DNA from: an uncultured Hyphomonadaceae bacterium
GTDB lineage: Bacteria; Pseudomonadota; Alphaproteobacteria; Caulobacterales; Hyphomonadaceae
Reading direction: 5' to 3'
DNA: 35,129 nt
Assembly: GCA_938049795.1 (NCBI GenBank)
Contig: CALLCD010000139.1
Location: 1-35,129 of the forward strand
Numbering within the stretch: the first letter of the stretch is position 1; each line of letters begins with the position of its first letter. Positions 17,691 to 26,881 of the stretch are shown here, piece after piece. The position numbers and the translations under genes were made by a program. The notes beneath the pieces are model-generated. The model made no database searches. It had not been told where the DNA came from and saw only the letters and a list, made by a program, of their open reading frames with translations.

Positions 17691-18626
17691 GTGCGATATC
17701 TTGTTTCACTATTGAGCGCTTTGTCTCTGGGATTTGCCGGAACAGCCTTGGCACAGGGAAAGCCGACCGACGGCGCCTTGGGTTTTCAGGAGCCGGTTAC
17801 AGAGATCGCCCGTCGCGGGTTTGCATTTCATGACAGTTTCCTGTTGTGGATGTGCATTCTGATCACGCTGTTTGTTGCACTTTTGCTTGTGTTCGTGATG
17901 GTTCGCTACAATGCCAAGGCCAATCCGGTGCCTTCGAAAACGACCCACAACACATTTATCGAAATTGTTTGGACGTTGGTGCCGGTGGGCATATTGGTCC
18001 TGATCTCGATCGTGTCGTTCCCGCTGCTTTACTATGTGGACGCCGAGCCGGATCTTGCGAAGATTGCGTCTGGCGAAGTGGATGCAACCGCTGAGGAACG
18101 CGCCGCTGCGGCCGATGGCTGGATTACGGTCAAGGCACAGGGCAATCAGTGGAACTGGACTTACAGCTATCCTGACGAGGTGGATGCGGATGGGTTTGCG
18201 CTCGAATTTACGTCCAATCCGCTGCACTATGGGCTCAGCACCGATCCCGATATTGGTGAGAGATATCTGTCGGTCGATTACCCGCTTGTCGTGCCTGCCG
18301 GACGCTATGTGCGGTATTATACGGCTGCGTCCGACGTGATCCATTCTTTCGCTATGCCAAGTTTCGGGATCAAGACCGATGCGGTGCCCGGGCGGCTGAA
18401 TGAAGGCTGGTTCAAAGTTGATGAGCCGGACGTTTATTATGGCCAGTGTTCGGAATTGTGCGGCAAGAACCATGCGTTTATGCCGATCGAGATCCGCGTT
18501 GTCCCGCAAGCGCAATATGACGCTTGGCTGGCGATCATGCGCTCTGGAGATTTTGACGCTGCCGCACAGCGTGTTGCCGTGATTGAAACAGACCAACAAT
18601 TTGCGCGCCTTCCGGCTGCCGAGTAA
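17691..18626 (+). CDS. ctaC: Cytochrome c oxidase subunit II
   Basis: KTTHNTFIEIVWTLVPVGILV; GNQWNWTYSYPD; CuA motif YGQCSELCGKNHAFMPIEIRVV. GTG start at 17691 before the signal-like MRYLVSLLSALSLGFAGTALAQ. Confidence 0.95.
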   Translation: MRYLVSLLSALSLGFAGTALAQGKPTDGALGFQEPVTEIARRGFAFHDSFLLWMCILITLFVALLLVFVMVRYNAKANPVPSKTTHNTFIEIVWTLVPVGILVLISIVSFPLLYYVDAEPDLAKIASGEVDATAEERAAAADGWITVKAQGNQWNWTYSYPDEVDADGFALEFTSNPLHYGLSTDPDIGERYLSVDYPLVVPAGRYVRYYTAASDVIHSFAMPSFGIKTDAVPGRLNEGWFKVDEPDVYYGQCSELCGKNHAFMPIEIRVVPQAQYDAWLAIMRSGDFDAAAQRVAVIETDQQFARLPAAE

Positions 18627-18644
18627 GCAAGAGAGAGAATAGCC

Positions 18645-20327
18645 ATGCCAATGGATGAAGTCGCCCTCGACCACGCCCATGACGATCATGACCACAAGCC
18701 CGGATTTTTCGTGCGCTGGTTCATGTCCACCAACCATAAGGACATCGGGACGCTCTATCTAATTTTCGCTCTGATTGCGGGGATTGTCGGGTATGCCTTG
18801 TCTGGCCTTATCCGCTGGGAGCTGGCACATCCGGACATTGGCCCGCTTATGGGCATGATGGAGTATTTTTACGGGCTTGAAGGCGACGCGGCGCGCGAAC
18901 AGGCCAAGCAGTTCTACAACACCGTAATCACCTATCACGGCCTGATCATGATCTTCTTCATGGTGATGCCAGCGCTGATTGGCGGGTTTGGCAACTGGTT
19001 TGTGCCGCTGATGATCGGGGCGCCGGATATGGCGTTTCCGCGTATGAACAATATCTCGTTCTGGCTCACGGTGGCGGGCTTTGCGCTCTTGATTATGTCG
19101 ATGTTTGTGCCGTCTGGGAATGGCGGCAACGGGTTTGGAGGCGGCTGGGTGCTGTATCCGCCGCTCTCGGGGCTTAAGGGGCATTCAGGGCCAGCGATGG
19201 ACCTTGTGATCTTGTCGCTGCACACGGTCGGCATTGCGTCGATCCTCGGGGCGATCAACTTCATTGTGACCATTTTGAACATGCGCGCACCCGGCATGAC
19301 GATGCACAAAATGCCGCTGTTTGCGTGGTCGATTCTGGTGACCGCAGCGCTCTTGCTGCTTGCGCTTCCTGTTCTCGCGGGCGCGCTGACCATGCTGCTG
19401 ACGGACCGGAATTTCGGCTCGCAATTCTTCGTACCTGAAGGCGGCGGTGATCCGATCATGTTCCAGCACTTGTTCTGGTTCTTCGGCCACCCTGAAGTCT
19501 ACATTATGATCCTGCCAGGCTTTGGCATTGTCAGCCACATCATTTCGACCTTCTCCAAGAAGCCGATCTTTGGCTATCTGGGCATGGCTTATGCGATGGT
19601 TGCGATTGGTGTGATCGGCTTTATCGTCTGGGCGCACCACATGTATACGGTCGGCATGCCGGTCGATATGAAAGCGTATTTTGTGGCGGCGACCATGGTC
19701 ATCGCGGTGCCGACGGGGATCAAGATCTTCTCATGGATTGCGACCATGTGGGGCGGCTCGATCACGTTCGCGGTGCCGATGCAATGGGCCATTGGCTTCA
19801 TCTTCTTGTTCACGCTTGGCGGTGTGACGGGCGTTGTGCTCGCCAATGCGGGCGTCGATCATGCGCTGCACGATACTTATTATGTGGTGGCGCACTTTCA
19901 CTACGTCTTGTCGCTAGGGGCCGTGTTTGCGCTGTTTGCAGGCTGGTATTACTGGTTCGAGAAAATGTTCGGCGTGAAGTATAATGGCTTCCTAGGCGGG
20001 CTGCACTTCTGGGTCACATTTATTGGCTCGAATATGATCTTCTTCCCGCAGCATTTCCTTGGGCTGAACGGCATGCCGCGGCGCTATGTGGACTATAATC
20101 CGGCTTATGAATACTGGCATTACTGGTCGTCTATCGGCTATGCGGTGTCAGCTGTGGGCACAGGGATCTTCTTTCTCTGCATGGCAGATGCGTTCCTGCG
20201 CCGCCGGAAAGCCGAGGCCAATCCTTGGGGCGAGGGCGCAACCACGCTCGAATGGACGCTGCCATCGCCGCCGCCATTCCACCAGTACAACACGCTGCCA
20301 CGCGTGAAAGACACGGGCGACCACTAG
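18645..20327 (+). CDS. ctaD: Cytochrome c oxidase subunit I
   Basis: [71 protein letters not shown]. Confidence 0.97.
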   Translation: MPMDEVALDHAHDDHDHKPGFFVRWFMSTNHKDIGTLYLIFALIAGIVGYALSGLIRWELAHPDIGPLMGMMEYFYGLEGDAAREQAKQFYNTVITYHGLIMIFFMVMPALIGGFGNWFVPLMIGAPDMAFPRMNNISFWLTVAGFALLIMSMFVPSGNGGNGFGGGWVLYPPLSGLKGHSGPAMDLVILSLHTVGIASILGAINFIVTILNMRAPGMTMHKMPLFAWSILVTAALLLLALPVLAGALTMLLTDRNFGSQFFVPEGGGDPIMFQHLFWFFGHPEVYIMILPGFGIVSHIISTFSKKPIFGYLGMAYAMVAIGVIGFIVWAHHMYTVGMPVDMKAYFVAATMVIAVPTGIKIFSWIATMWGGSITFAVPMQWAIGFIFLFTLGGVTGVVLANAGVDHALHDTYYVVAHFHYVLSLGAVFALFAGWYYWFEKMFGVKYNGFLGGLHFWVTFIGSNMIFFPQHFLGLNGMPRRYVDYNPAYEYWHYWSSIGYAVSAVGTGIFFLCMADAFLRRRKAEANPWGEGATTLEWTLPSPPPFHQYNTLPRVKDTGDH

Positions 20328-20352
20328 GCCGGTATGGTTTGGAATAGACATC

Positions 20353-20386
20353 GGCCCTCTCTGGATTTTCAGAGAGGGCCATTTTG
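20353..20386 (+). terminator. Hairpin terminator/attenuator downstream of ctaD
   Basis: Perfect 10-bp stem GGCCCTCTCT-GGATTTTC-AGAGAGGGCC followed by ATTTTG. Confidence 0.75.
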
Positions 20387-20513
20387 TGTGATAAGGTGTC
20401 GAAGACGAGCCACTATGTCACGCTGATTTGGAGTCTACTGTTTGGTACATAACGGCTCTGAAAAGGGTCCCAAGAGTCTCTTAAGAGCGCAGAAATGAGA
20501 GAGATTGCGTCAT

Positions 20514-21458
20514 ATGACAGACCAGATTCTCACCCCGCAGACCCCTCGCTATGCCACGGCGGGCGATTATGTGCAGCTGATGAAGCCGCGTATTATGATG
20601 CTGGTTGTGTTCACGGCGCTGGCAGGTCTTGTGGCTGCGCCCGGGAGCATCAACCCGTTTATGGCGATGATTGCGGTGCTGGCAGTGGCGCTCGGGTCAG
20701 GGGCGGCTGGCGCGCTCAATATGTGGTATGACGCCGATATTGACGCGATCATGACGCGCACCTCGACGCGGCCTATTCCATCGGGCGCGGTGCCGCGCGG
20801 GGAAGCGCTGGCGCTCGGGCTGATCATGTCGGGCGTGTCGGTTCTGTTGATGTGGATGGCGAGCAATTGGGTTGCCGCTGCGCTGCTGGCGGTGTCGATT
20901 GCCTATTATGGCTGGTTCTACACCATGTTGCTCAAACGCCGGACGCCGCAGAATATTGTCATTGGCGGGGCGGCGGGCGCGTTTCCGCCGGTAATCGGTT
21001 GGGCGGCGGTGACGGGGACGACGCCGCTTGACGCGTGGATCCTGTTTGCGATTATCTTCTTCTGGACCCCGCCGCATTTCTGGGCCTTGTCGCTGCTTGC
21101 GCACAAAGAATACGAGAAGGCCGGCGTGCCGATGTTGCCGGTCACCCATGGCGCAAAAGCGACGCGGTTGCAGATTTTGCTCTACATGCTGCTGCTGGTC
21201 CCGCTTGGGGTTGCGCCTGTGATGACGGGGCTTGGCGGCTGGCTTTATGCGGTGACGGCGGGCGGACTTGGTCTGGCGTTTCTTTATGGCGCGATTACTG
21301 TTTTCCGCTCTAAGGCAGGGGACGCGGATGCGCCGGGGGCGGACGCCAAAAAGGCGCGCAATCTGTTTTTGTTTTCGATCTTGTATCTGTTTGTTGTCTT
21401 TGCGGCGCTGCTTGTCGAGCATGCTGGCGTTGGCGCGTTTTTTCCGGTGGGAGGCTAG
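20514..21458 (+). CDS. ctaB: Protoheme IX farnesyltransferase
   Basis: DYVQLMKPRIMMLVVFTALAGL; NMWYDADIDAIMTRTSTRPIPSG; FFWTPPHFWALSLLAHKEYEKAGVPMLPVTHG. Confidence 0.96.
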   Translation: MTDQILTPQTPRYATAGDYVQLMKPRIMMLVVFTALAGLVAAPGSINPFMAMIAVLAVALGSGAAGALNMWYDADIDAIMTRTSTRPIPSGAVPRGEALALGLIMSGVSVLLMWMASNWVAAALLAVSIAYYGWFYTMLLKRRTPQNIVIGGAAGAFPPVIGWAAVTGTTPLDAWILFAIIFFWTPPHFWALSLLAHKEYEKAGVPMLPVTHGAKATRLQILLYMLLLVPLGVAPVMTGLGGWLYAVTAGGLGLAFLYGAITVFRSKAGDADAPGADAKKARNLFLFSILYLFVVFAALLVEHAGVGAFFPVGG

Positions 21459-21461
21459 AGC

Positions 21462-21647
21462 ATGAGCGATTTGCCTGAGCCTGTGGCCTATGAGACACCA
21501 GCGGATGCGGAAGCGGCGCGACTGGCAGCGCAAAAGCGGCGTAATGTCTGGCTTGGGCTGGCCCTGTTTGGCTTTGTCGTGCTGGTTGGTGTTGTGTCCG
21601 GTTTGCGGCTGGCGGAGAATATTCAAACCGTGAGCGGAGCGGGATAA
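21462..21647 (+). CDS. Small single-TM protein between ctaB and ctaG (CoxF-like)
   Basis: 61 aa: ...RLAAQKRRNVWLGLALFGFVVLVGVVSGLRLAENI...; position and topology match the small ORF usually found here in alphaproteobacterial cox clusters. Confidence 0.75.
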   Translation: MSDLPEPVAYETPADAEAARLAAQKRRNVWLGLALFGFVVLVGVVSGLRLAENIQTVSGAG

Positions 21648-22219
21648 TGGCGCTGAAACCGGCCAGTCAGGCGTTTATTGCGGCGGGCGTTGTGGGCGGC
21701 ATGTTGGCGCTGACCTTCGCCTCCAAGCCGCTTTATGACACGTTTTGCCGCGTAACCGGCTTTGGCGGTACAACGCGCGTGGCCACCGAGGCGCCTGACC
21801 GTGTGCTGGAGCGGACGATCAATGTTCGTTTCGATGCCAATGTGTCCGACGCGCCGATCCAGTTTCGCCCTTCGCAGGTCAATTTCGATGTGGCGCTGGG
21901 GGTGCACAGCCTTGCCTCTTATGAAGTGGTCAATAACTCCGATCAGGATATTTCCGTGATTGCGAGCTACAATGTCACCCCGCACACGGCCGGCCGGTAT
22001 TTCAACAAGCTTGAATGCTTCTGTTTTGAGGAGCGCGTGCTCAAAGCGGGCGAGCGCAAGACGCTGCCGGTGGTGTTTTTCGTCTCGCCTGACCTTGATG
22101 ATGATCCGCTGATGGACTCGGCCTCGACCATCACACTGTCCTACACCTTCTACCAGACGGACAATTTCGAGGGTGCGACCAAATCAGCCCAGCTATTGAA
22201 CACGGTTGCGCAGCCCTGA
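21647..22219 (+). CDS. ctaG: Cytochrome c oxidase assembly protein (Cox11 family)
   Basis: SKPLYDTFCRVTGFGGTTRVA; VHSLASYEVVNNSDQDISVIASYNVTPHTAGRYFNKLECFCFEERVLKAGE. Confidence 0.96.
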   Translation: MALKPASQAFIAAGVVGGMLALTFASKPLYDTFCRVTGFGGTTRVATEAPDRVLERTINVRFDANVSDAPIQFRPSQVNFDVALGVHSLASYEVVNNSDQDISVIASYNVTPHTAGRYFNKLECFCFEERVLKAGERKTLPVVFFVSPDLDDDPLMDSASTITLSYTFYQTDNFEGATKSAQLLNTVAQP

Positions 22220-22267
22220 CCGGACGGGTTAAAGGAAACCAAGAGAATAAGATTCGGAGTTACGATT

Positions 22268-23140
22268 ATGGCTCATGACGAAGTCAGACACGATTATCAT
22301 CTGGTGAACCCGTCGGCCTGGCCATTGCTCGGCTCGCTTGCGGTCTCGACGCTGGCGGTGGGCGGTGTCACCTATATGAAGGGCCTGTTCGGCTTTGAAA
22401 AAGGCTCATGGTATCTCATGGCCTTTGGCTTTGCGTTTGTGGCCTATGTCATGTTTGGCTGGTGGCGCGAAGTGATCAAGGAAAGCCGCGGCGGGGACCA
22501 TACGCCCGTGGTGCAGATCGGTTTGCGCTATGGCATGCTTATGTTCATTGCTTCCGAGGTCATGTTCTTTGTGGCGTGGTTCTGGTCTTTCTTCGAAATG
22601 ACGATTTTCCATGGCGCGCGCGCTGGTGTGACTTTTGACAGCGCGAACGTGCTTTATGAAGGACTTTCGGCGTGGTCGTCCTGGCCGCCGCCCGGGGTCG
22701 AGACGTTTAATCCGTTCCATTTGCCGCTGATCAATACGATGATCCTGCTCCTGTCGGGGACGACGGTGACATGGGCGCACCATGCGCTTCAGCATGGCAA
22801 TCGCAAGGACACGCGCAATGGTCTGATCCTGACGATCCTGCTGGGCGCTTTGTTCACCACGGTTCAAGTGATCGAATATGCCGAAGCGGGCTTTAGCTAT
22901 TCGGGTACGCTTTACGGCTCGGCCTTCTTTATGGCGACGGGCTTTCATGGCGCGCATGTTCTGATCGGGACGATTTTCCTTGCGGTCTGTCTGTTCCGGC
23001 TCATGGCAGGCGGGTTTACGCCGCAAAAGCATTTCGGCTTTGAAGCGGCAGCCTGGTATTGGCATTTTGTCGATGTGGTCTGGCTGTTCCTGTTCGCCTT
23101 TGTCTATGTTGCGCCCTATCTGATCCTCGAAGGCGGGTAG
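22268..23140 (+). CDS. ctaE: Cytochrome c oxidase subunit III
   Basis: HDYHLVNPSAWPLLGSLA; GLRYGMLMFIASEVMFFVAWFWSFFE; GFHGAHVLIGTIFLAVCLFR; FEAAAWYWHFVDVVWLFLFAFVYV. Confidence 0.96.
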   Translation: MAHDEVRHDYHLVNPSAWPLLGSLAVSTLAVGGVTYMKGLFGFEKGSWYLMAFGFAFVAYVMFGWWREVIKESRGGDHTPVVQIGLRYGMLMFIASEVMFFVAWFWSFFEMTIFHGARAGVTFDSANVLYEGLSAWSSWPPPGVETFNPFHLPLINTMILLLSGTTVTWAHHALQHGNRKDTRNGLILTILLGALFTTVQVIEYAEAGFSYSGTLYGSAFFMATGFHGAHVLIGTIFLAVCLFRLMAGGFTPQKHFGFEAAAWYWHFVDVVWLFLFAFVYVAPYLILEGG

Positions 23141-23142
23141 CC

Positions 23143-23199
23143 ATGTCGGGCAGCGTTTCGCTTGTCTCGGCGGGGGGCTGCGGGACTGTGCGGCTATGA
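23143..23199 (+). other. 18-codon mini-ORF overlapping the SURF1-like start codon (MSGSVSLVSAGGCGTVRL)
   Basis: ATG 2 nt after the ctaE stop; its TGA (23197-23199) overlaps the ATG of the next gene (23196). Expression unknown. Confidence 0.3.
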
Positions 23200-23870
23200 G
23201 GTTTCGTCCGCTTCCGGTGATGAGCCTCTGCGTGGCCGTGTCGCTGGGCATTTTATTGATGCTTGGTCATTGGCAGTGGCAACGGTTCTCCGAAAAAGAA
23301 GGTGCGCTTGCGGCGGTTCCTGAATGGACCGCGCTTGAGGGCGGCACGCTTGCCGAGAATGGCGTGTTCTATATGTCCACCATTGTGAACGGGCGGGCGG
23401 CGTGGCGCGAGATTTTGGCGATGGATATGGGCTCCGAGCTTGTGCTGGTGACCAATGGCATTGTGTTCAGCGTGGACTCGCCGGAGGTGCCTCTGTTTGA
23501 TCCTGAAGACAATGAGCCTGACTTTGGCGAGGGACTCTATCGCGTCCCGCCAGCCCCGGGTGCGTTTACGCCGCCATCGGATATGGACGCGCATATTTTG
23601 TTTGGGTTTGATTTTGACGAACTGGAAGCTGAGCTTGGCCGGACGGTTCGGCGGCAAGTGTTCGAGCCTAGGCGGCTGATGGCGCGTGACCAGACGGGCG
23701 AGGGGATGATTGACAATCCGCAAGCTGATCCGGCGCTGGCTGATCCGCTGCCGCCGGCGCGTCACCTTGGCTATGCGCTGACATGGTGGGGGATGGCGCT
23801 GGCGCTTTTGATTATGTATTTTGTCTATCATGCCAGCACGGGCCGGCTCACTTTCAGGAAGACGGTATGA
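23196..23870 (+). CDS. SURF1-like cytochrome oxidase assembly protein (divergent)
   Basis: N-terminal TM with LGHWQWQRFSEKEGAL and C-terminal RHLGYALTWWGMALALLIMYFVYH match SURF1 ends; central region divergent; position in cox cluster. Confidence 0.78.
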   Translation: MRFRPLPVMSLCVAVSLGILLMLGHWQWQRFSEKEGALAAVPEWTALEGGTLAENGVFYMSTIVNGRAAWREILAMDMGSELVLVTNGIVFSVDSPEVPLFDPEDNEPDFGEGLYRVPPAPGAFTPPSDMDAHILFGFDFDELEAELGRTVRRQVFEPRRLMARDQTGEGMIDNPQADPALADPLPPARHLGYALTWWGMALALLIMYFVYHASTGRLTFRKTV

Positions 23871-25252
23871 GATATATTTCGACGCGGGGCGGGGCTGAGC
23901 CGGTTGATTTTGTGACCGCCTGCCTGACGGGGCTGGCGCCCGATGGGGGGCTTTATGTGCCCGAAAGCTGGCCGCAGATTGCGCCGCCGCGTGCGGATGA
24001 AGCCTATGTCGAGACGGCGGCGCGTGTGCTCTCGGCGTTTGCGGGGGACAGTATTCCGCTTGGGGACTTGCAGGCCATGTGTGCGCGCGCCTATGCCAGC
24101 TTTGCCCATCACAGCGTTGCGCCCCTGACAGAGCTTGGCAAGGGCGTGTGGATGATGGAGCTGCATCACGGGCCGACGCTGGCGTTCAAAGATGTGGCGA
24201 TGCAGATTATTGCGCAGATTTATGATTATGCGCTGGAGCGGTCGGGCAAGCGACTGTCGATCATTTGTGCAACATCTGGCGACACGGGCGGCGCGGCGGC
24301 GGCGGCGTTTGCGGGGGCGCGGTATTCCGATCTCTACATCCTGCACCCGCATGAGCGGATCAGTCCGGTCCAACGGCGGTTCATGACCATGACGGGGCTG
24401 GCGAACGTCCATAACCTCGCGCTTGAGGGGGATTTTGACGATTGTCAGGCGATTGTGAAGTCGCTGTTTGCGGACAAGGATTTTGTGGCCGAGGTCGGAT
24501 TGTCGGGGGTGAACTCGATCAATTGGGCGCGGATTGTGGCGCAGGCGGTGTATTTTGCGACTGTGCAGGCGAAGCTGGCGGGCAAGGCGCGGTTTATTGT
24601 GCCGAGCGGGAATATGGGCGATGCGCTGGCGGGCTATGTGGCGGGCAAATGCGGGCTGTTGCCGGAAGGGTTTGAGGGCCATTGCGCGGTCAACGAGAAT
24701 GATGCGCTGGCGCGGATTCTGAACACGGGCGAGATGAAGCGCCATGCGGCGGTCGAGACGCCGAGCCCGGCGATGGATATTTCGGTGCCGTCGAATTTCG
24801 AGCGGGTTTTGTTCGAGGCGTCGGGGCGGGACGCGGGCTTTGTGCGGCAGACTTATGAGGCGTATGCGCAAACTGGCGATGTGGCTTTGCCGGAGGCTGT
24901 GGTGGCCGAATTTGCCGCGCTTGGGTTTTCGGCGACGCGGGTGTCGAATGCGGACACGATGGCCGAGATGCAGCGTGTGTTTGACGAGACGGGTTGGCTG
25001 ATTTGTCCGCATACGGCGGTTGGCACCTATGAGGCGCGGCGGCTGGCGCGCGGTGATGTGGCGACGATTGTGCTGGCCACGGCGCATGCGGCGAAGTTTC
25101 CCGAGACTGTGAAAGAAGCGACCGGAGCGGACGCGCCTTTGCCTGCGCGGTGCGGGGATATGGAGGCTGCTCGCGAAGTGTTCGAGCGCTTGCCGGCCGA
25201 TCTTGGTACGGTGCGCCGATATGTGCAGGAGCATAGCGGCGCGGGCCGCTGA
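23867..25252 (+). CDS. thrC: Threonine synthase
   Basis: MRYISTRGGAEPVDFVTACLTGLAPDGGLYVPE; LHHGPTLAFKDVAMQ (PLP Lys); ATSGDTGGAAAAAFAG. ATG overlaps the SURF1 stop (ATGA); ORF is open further upstream. Confidence 0.95.
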   Translation: MRYISTRGGAEPVDFVTACLTGLAPDGGLYVPESWPQIAPPRADEAYVETAARVLSAFAGDSIPLGDLQAMCARAYASFAHHSVAPLTELGKGVWMMELHHGPTLAFKDVAMQIIAQIYDYALERSGKRLSIICATSGDTGGAAAAAFAGARYSDLYILHPHERISPVQRRFMTMTGLANVHNLALEGDFDDCQAIVKSLFADKDFVAEVGLSGVNSINWARIVAQAVYFATVQAKLAGKARFIVPSGNMGDALAGYVAGKCGLLPEGFEGHCAVNENDALARILNTGEMKRHAAVETPSPAMDISVPSNFERVLFEASGRDAGFVRQTYEAYAQTGDVALPEAVVAEFAALGFSATRVSNADTMAEMQRVFDETGWLICPHTAVGTYEARRLARGDVATIVLATAHAAKFPETVKEATGADAPLPARCGDMEAAREVFERLPADLGTVRRYVQEHSGAGR

Positions 25253-25257
25253 TCGTT

Positions 25258-25836
25258 ATGGGGCCGCGCAGGATCAGGCTGGAGGCCGAGCGTATTTTTA
25301 TGCGGTTTCCCAAACGGGGTGATTTTGCCAATTGGAGCCAGACGCGCAATCGGGATCGCGCGCATTTGATGCCGTGGGAGCCGCTTTGGCCACCGGATGC
25401 AAATTCGCGCCGTGACTGGCGGATGCGGCTTGAGGGCTGGAAGCGGGCCTGGCGCGAGGGCAGCGGCTATGCCTTCCTGATTTTCGAGCGAGAGCACAAA
25501 ACCCTGCTTGGCGGCATTGTGCTGACCCATGTTCGGCATGGTTCGGCACGGTCGGGAACGCTGGGCTATTGGCTCGCTGCGGATGCGCAGGGGTACGGCT
25601 ATATGAGCGATGCGGTCGCGCGGGTCTGCCGGTTTGGCGAGCAGGAGCTGGGGCTCGAGCGGATCGAAGCGGCCACCGTGGTCGAGAATACGCGGTCCCA
25701 AGCGGTACTGGAGCGATGCGGGTTCGAGCGCGAAGGTGTGGCCCGATTGTATTTGCAGATTGCCGGAACCCGCCGCGATCATGTACTCTTTGGCAGAACC
25801 CGAACTTCCACCCCTGACACATGGCGGACCAGATGA
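25258..25836 (+). CDS. GNAT family N-acetyltransferase (RimJ/RimL-like)
   Basis: IRLEAERIFMRFPKRGDFANWSQTR...LGYWLAADAQGYGYMSDAVARVCRFGEQELGLERIEAATVVENTRSQAVLERCGFEREGVARLYLQIAG. Confidence 0.92.
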   Translation: MGPRRIRLEAERIFMRFPKRGDFANWSQTRNRDRAHLMPWEPLWPPDANSRRDWRMRLEGWKRAWREGSGYAFLIFEREHKTLLGGIVLTHVRHGSARSGTLGYWLAADAQGYGYMSDAVARVCRFGEQELGLERIEAATVVENTRSQAVLERCGFEREGVARLYLQIAGTRRDHVLFGRTRTSTPDTWRTR

Positions 25837-26864
25837 GCAAAGCTCCGGACAATACTTACAGTGCGCCGATTGGTGAATGGAATTGGGACGCTGGCAAAGA
25901 ACAGTTTGGCGTCAAGACCGAGCCGACGGGCGCGTTTCGCGATCTTGCGGGCGCGTGGAATGTCGATGCGTTTGGTGTGCAGCTTGATGGGCTGTCGCGC
26001 TCGAGGCTTGCGCGGACATTGGCGGCGCGGGCGGGGGATGTGTCGTGCGCGCTTGGGCTGTCGGATGGGCGGCGGATAAAGTTGAGCGGTGTGCTGGATG
26101 ATGCGGGCAATGGGCAGGGGCATCTCTTGTGTGAGGCAGGTGGTGGAGAGGCGCTGGCGCGGCCCGGGCCTGTTCTGGCGCCTGCCTATCAGCCGATCAT
26201 TTCATTGCGCACGGGCTGCGCGGCGGGGTTTGAAGCTTTGGCGCGCTGGGAAGGCGGGGCGGGCGATATGGATGGCTCGTTCGAGGATCCGGCGCTGGCG
26301 ACCAATATGCTGATCCATGCGACCCAGAGCCTTGCCGAATGGCATGCGGAGACGGGGCGGCGTGATTTGTTTGTGCAGGTCAATCTCACCGCGCGGGATT
26401 TGGCTGAAGGGGCGATTGCGGACCTGATCGAGACTTTGTTGCAAGGCTATGATCTGCCGCCGCGCGCGCTGAAAGTCGAGCTGACTGAACAGGCCGCTTT
26501 GCGCAATAAGGAAGAAGCGCTCGAAGCGGTGCGCGCGATCAAACAGGCGGGCGCTGGGCTTGTGCTCGACGATTTCGGCTCGGGGCATTCAAGTTTTGCC
26601 TGGCTTGCGGATATGCCTGCGGATGCGCTGAAAATTGATGCCAGCTTGACCGCAAGATTGGGCGATGAGCGGACCGAACATATTCTTGAGGCGATCACTT
26701 TGTTGGCCGGACGGCTTGGCATGGTGACGACCGCTGAAGGGGTTGAAGACAAGGCGGTGGTCCATCGTCTGCGCGCGCTTGGCTTTGCGCATGTGCAGGG
26801 GTTTGCGTTCTCAAAGCCAATGGACAAGGATGAGGCGCTGGCGTTTCTTAAGGCTGAGATGTAG
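25833..26864 (+). CDS. Standalone EAL-domain c-di-GMP phosphodiesterase-like protein
   Basis: YQPIISLRTGCAAGFEALARW, VQVNLTARDL, LKVELTEQ, LVLDDFGSGHSSFAWLADMPADALKID, TTAEGVED, VQGFAFSKPM. No GGDEF. ATGA overlap with the GNAT stop (alternative start 25821). Confidence 0.88.
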   Translation: MSKAPDNTYSAPIGEWNWDAGKEQFGVKTEPTGAFRDLAGAWNVDAFGVQLDGLSRSRLARTLAARAGDVSCALGLSDGRRIKLSGVLDDAGNGQGHLLCEAGGGEALARPGPVLAPAYQPIISLRTGCAAGFEALARWEGGAGDMDGSFEDPALATNMLIHATQSLAEWHAETGRRDLFVQVNLTARDLAEGAIADLIETLLQGYDLPPRALKVELTEQAALRNKEEALEAVRAIKQAGAGLVLDDFGSGHSSFAWLADMPADALKIDASLTARLGDERTEHILEAITLLAGRLGMVTTAEGVEDKAVVHRLRALGFAHVQGFAFSKPMDKDEALAFLKAEM

Positions 26865-26881
26865 GTCTGTGTGGTGGGGTT

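Noticed and set aside
17709-18737. 342-aa minus-strand ORF antisense to ctaC
   Set aside because: Shadow ORF of cytochrome oxidase subunit II; no domain signal.
20697-21626. 309-aa minus-strand ORF antisense to ctaB
   Set aside because: Arg/His/Gln-rich shadow frame of the farnesyltransferase gene.
22406-23251. 281-aa minus-strand ORF antisense to ctaE
   Set aside because: Shadow frame over cytochrome oxidase subunit III with no recognisable domain.
23828-25234. 468-aa minus-strand ORF antisense to thrC
   Set aside because: Arg/His-rich shadow frame; the plus strand encodes an unmistakable threonine synthase.
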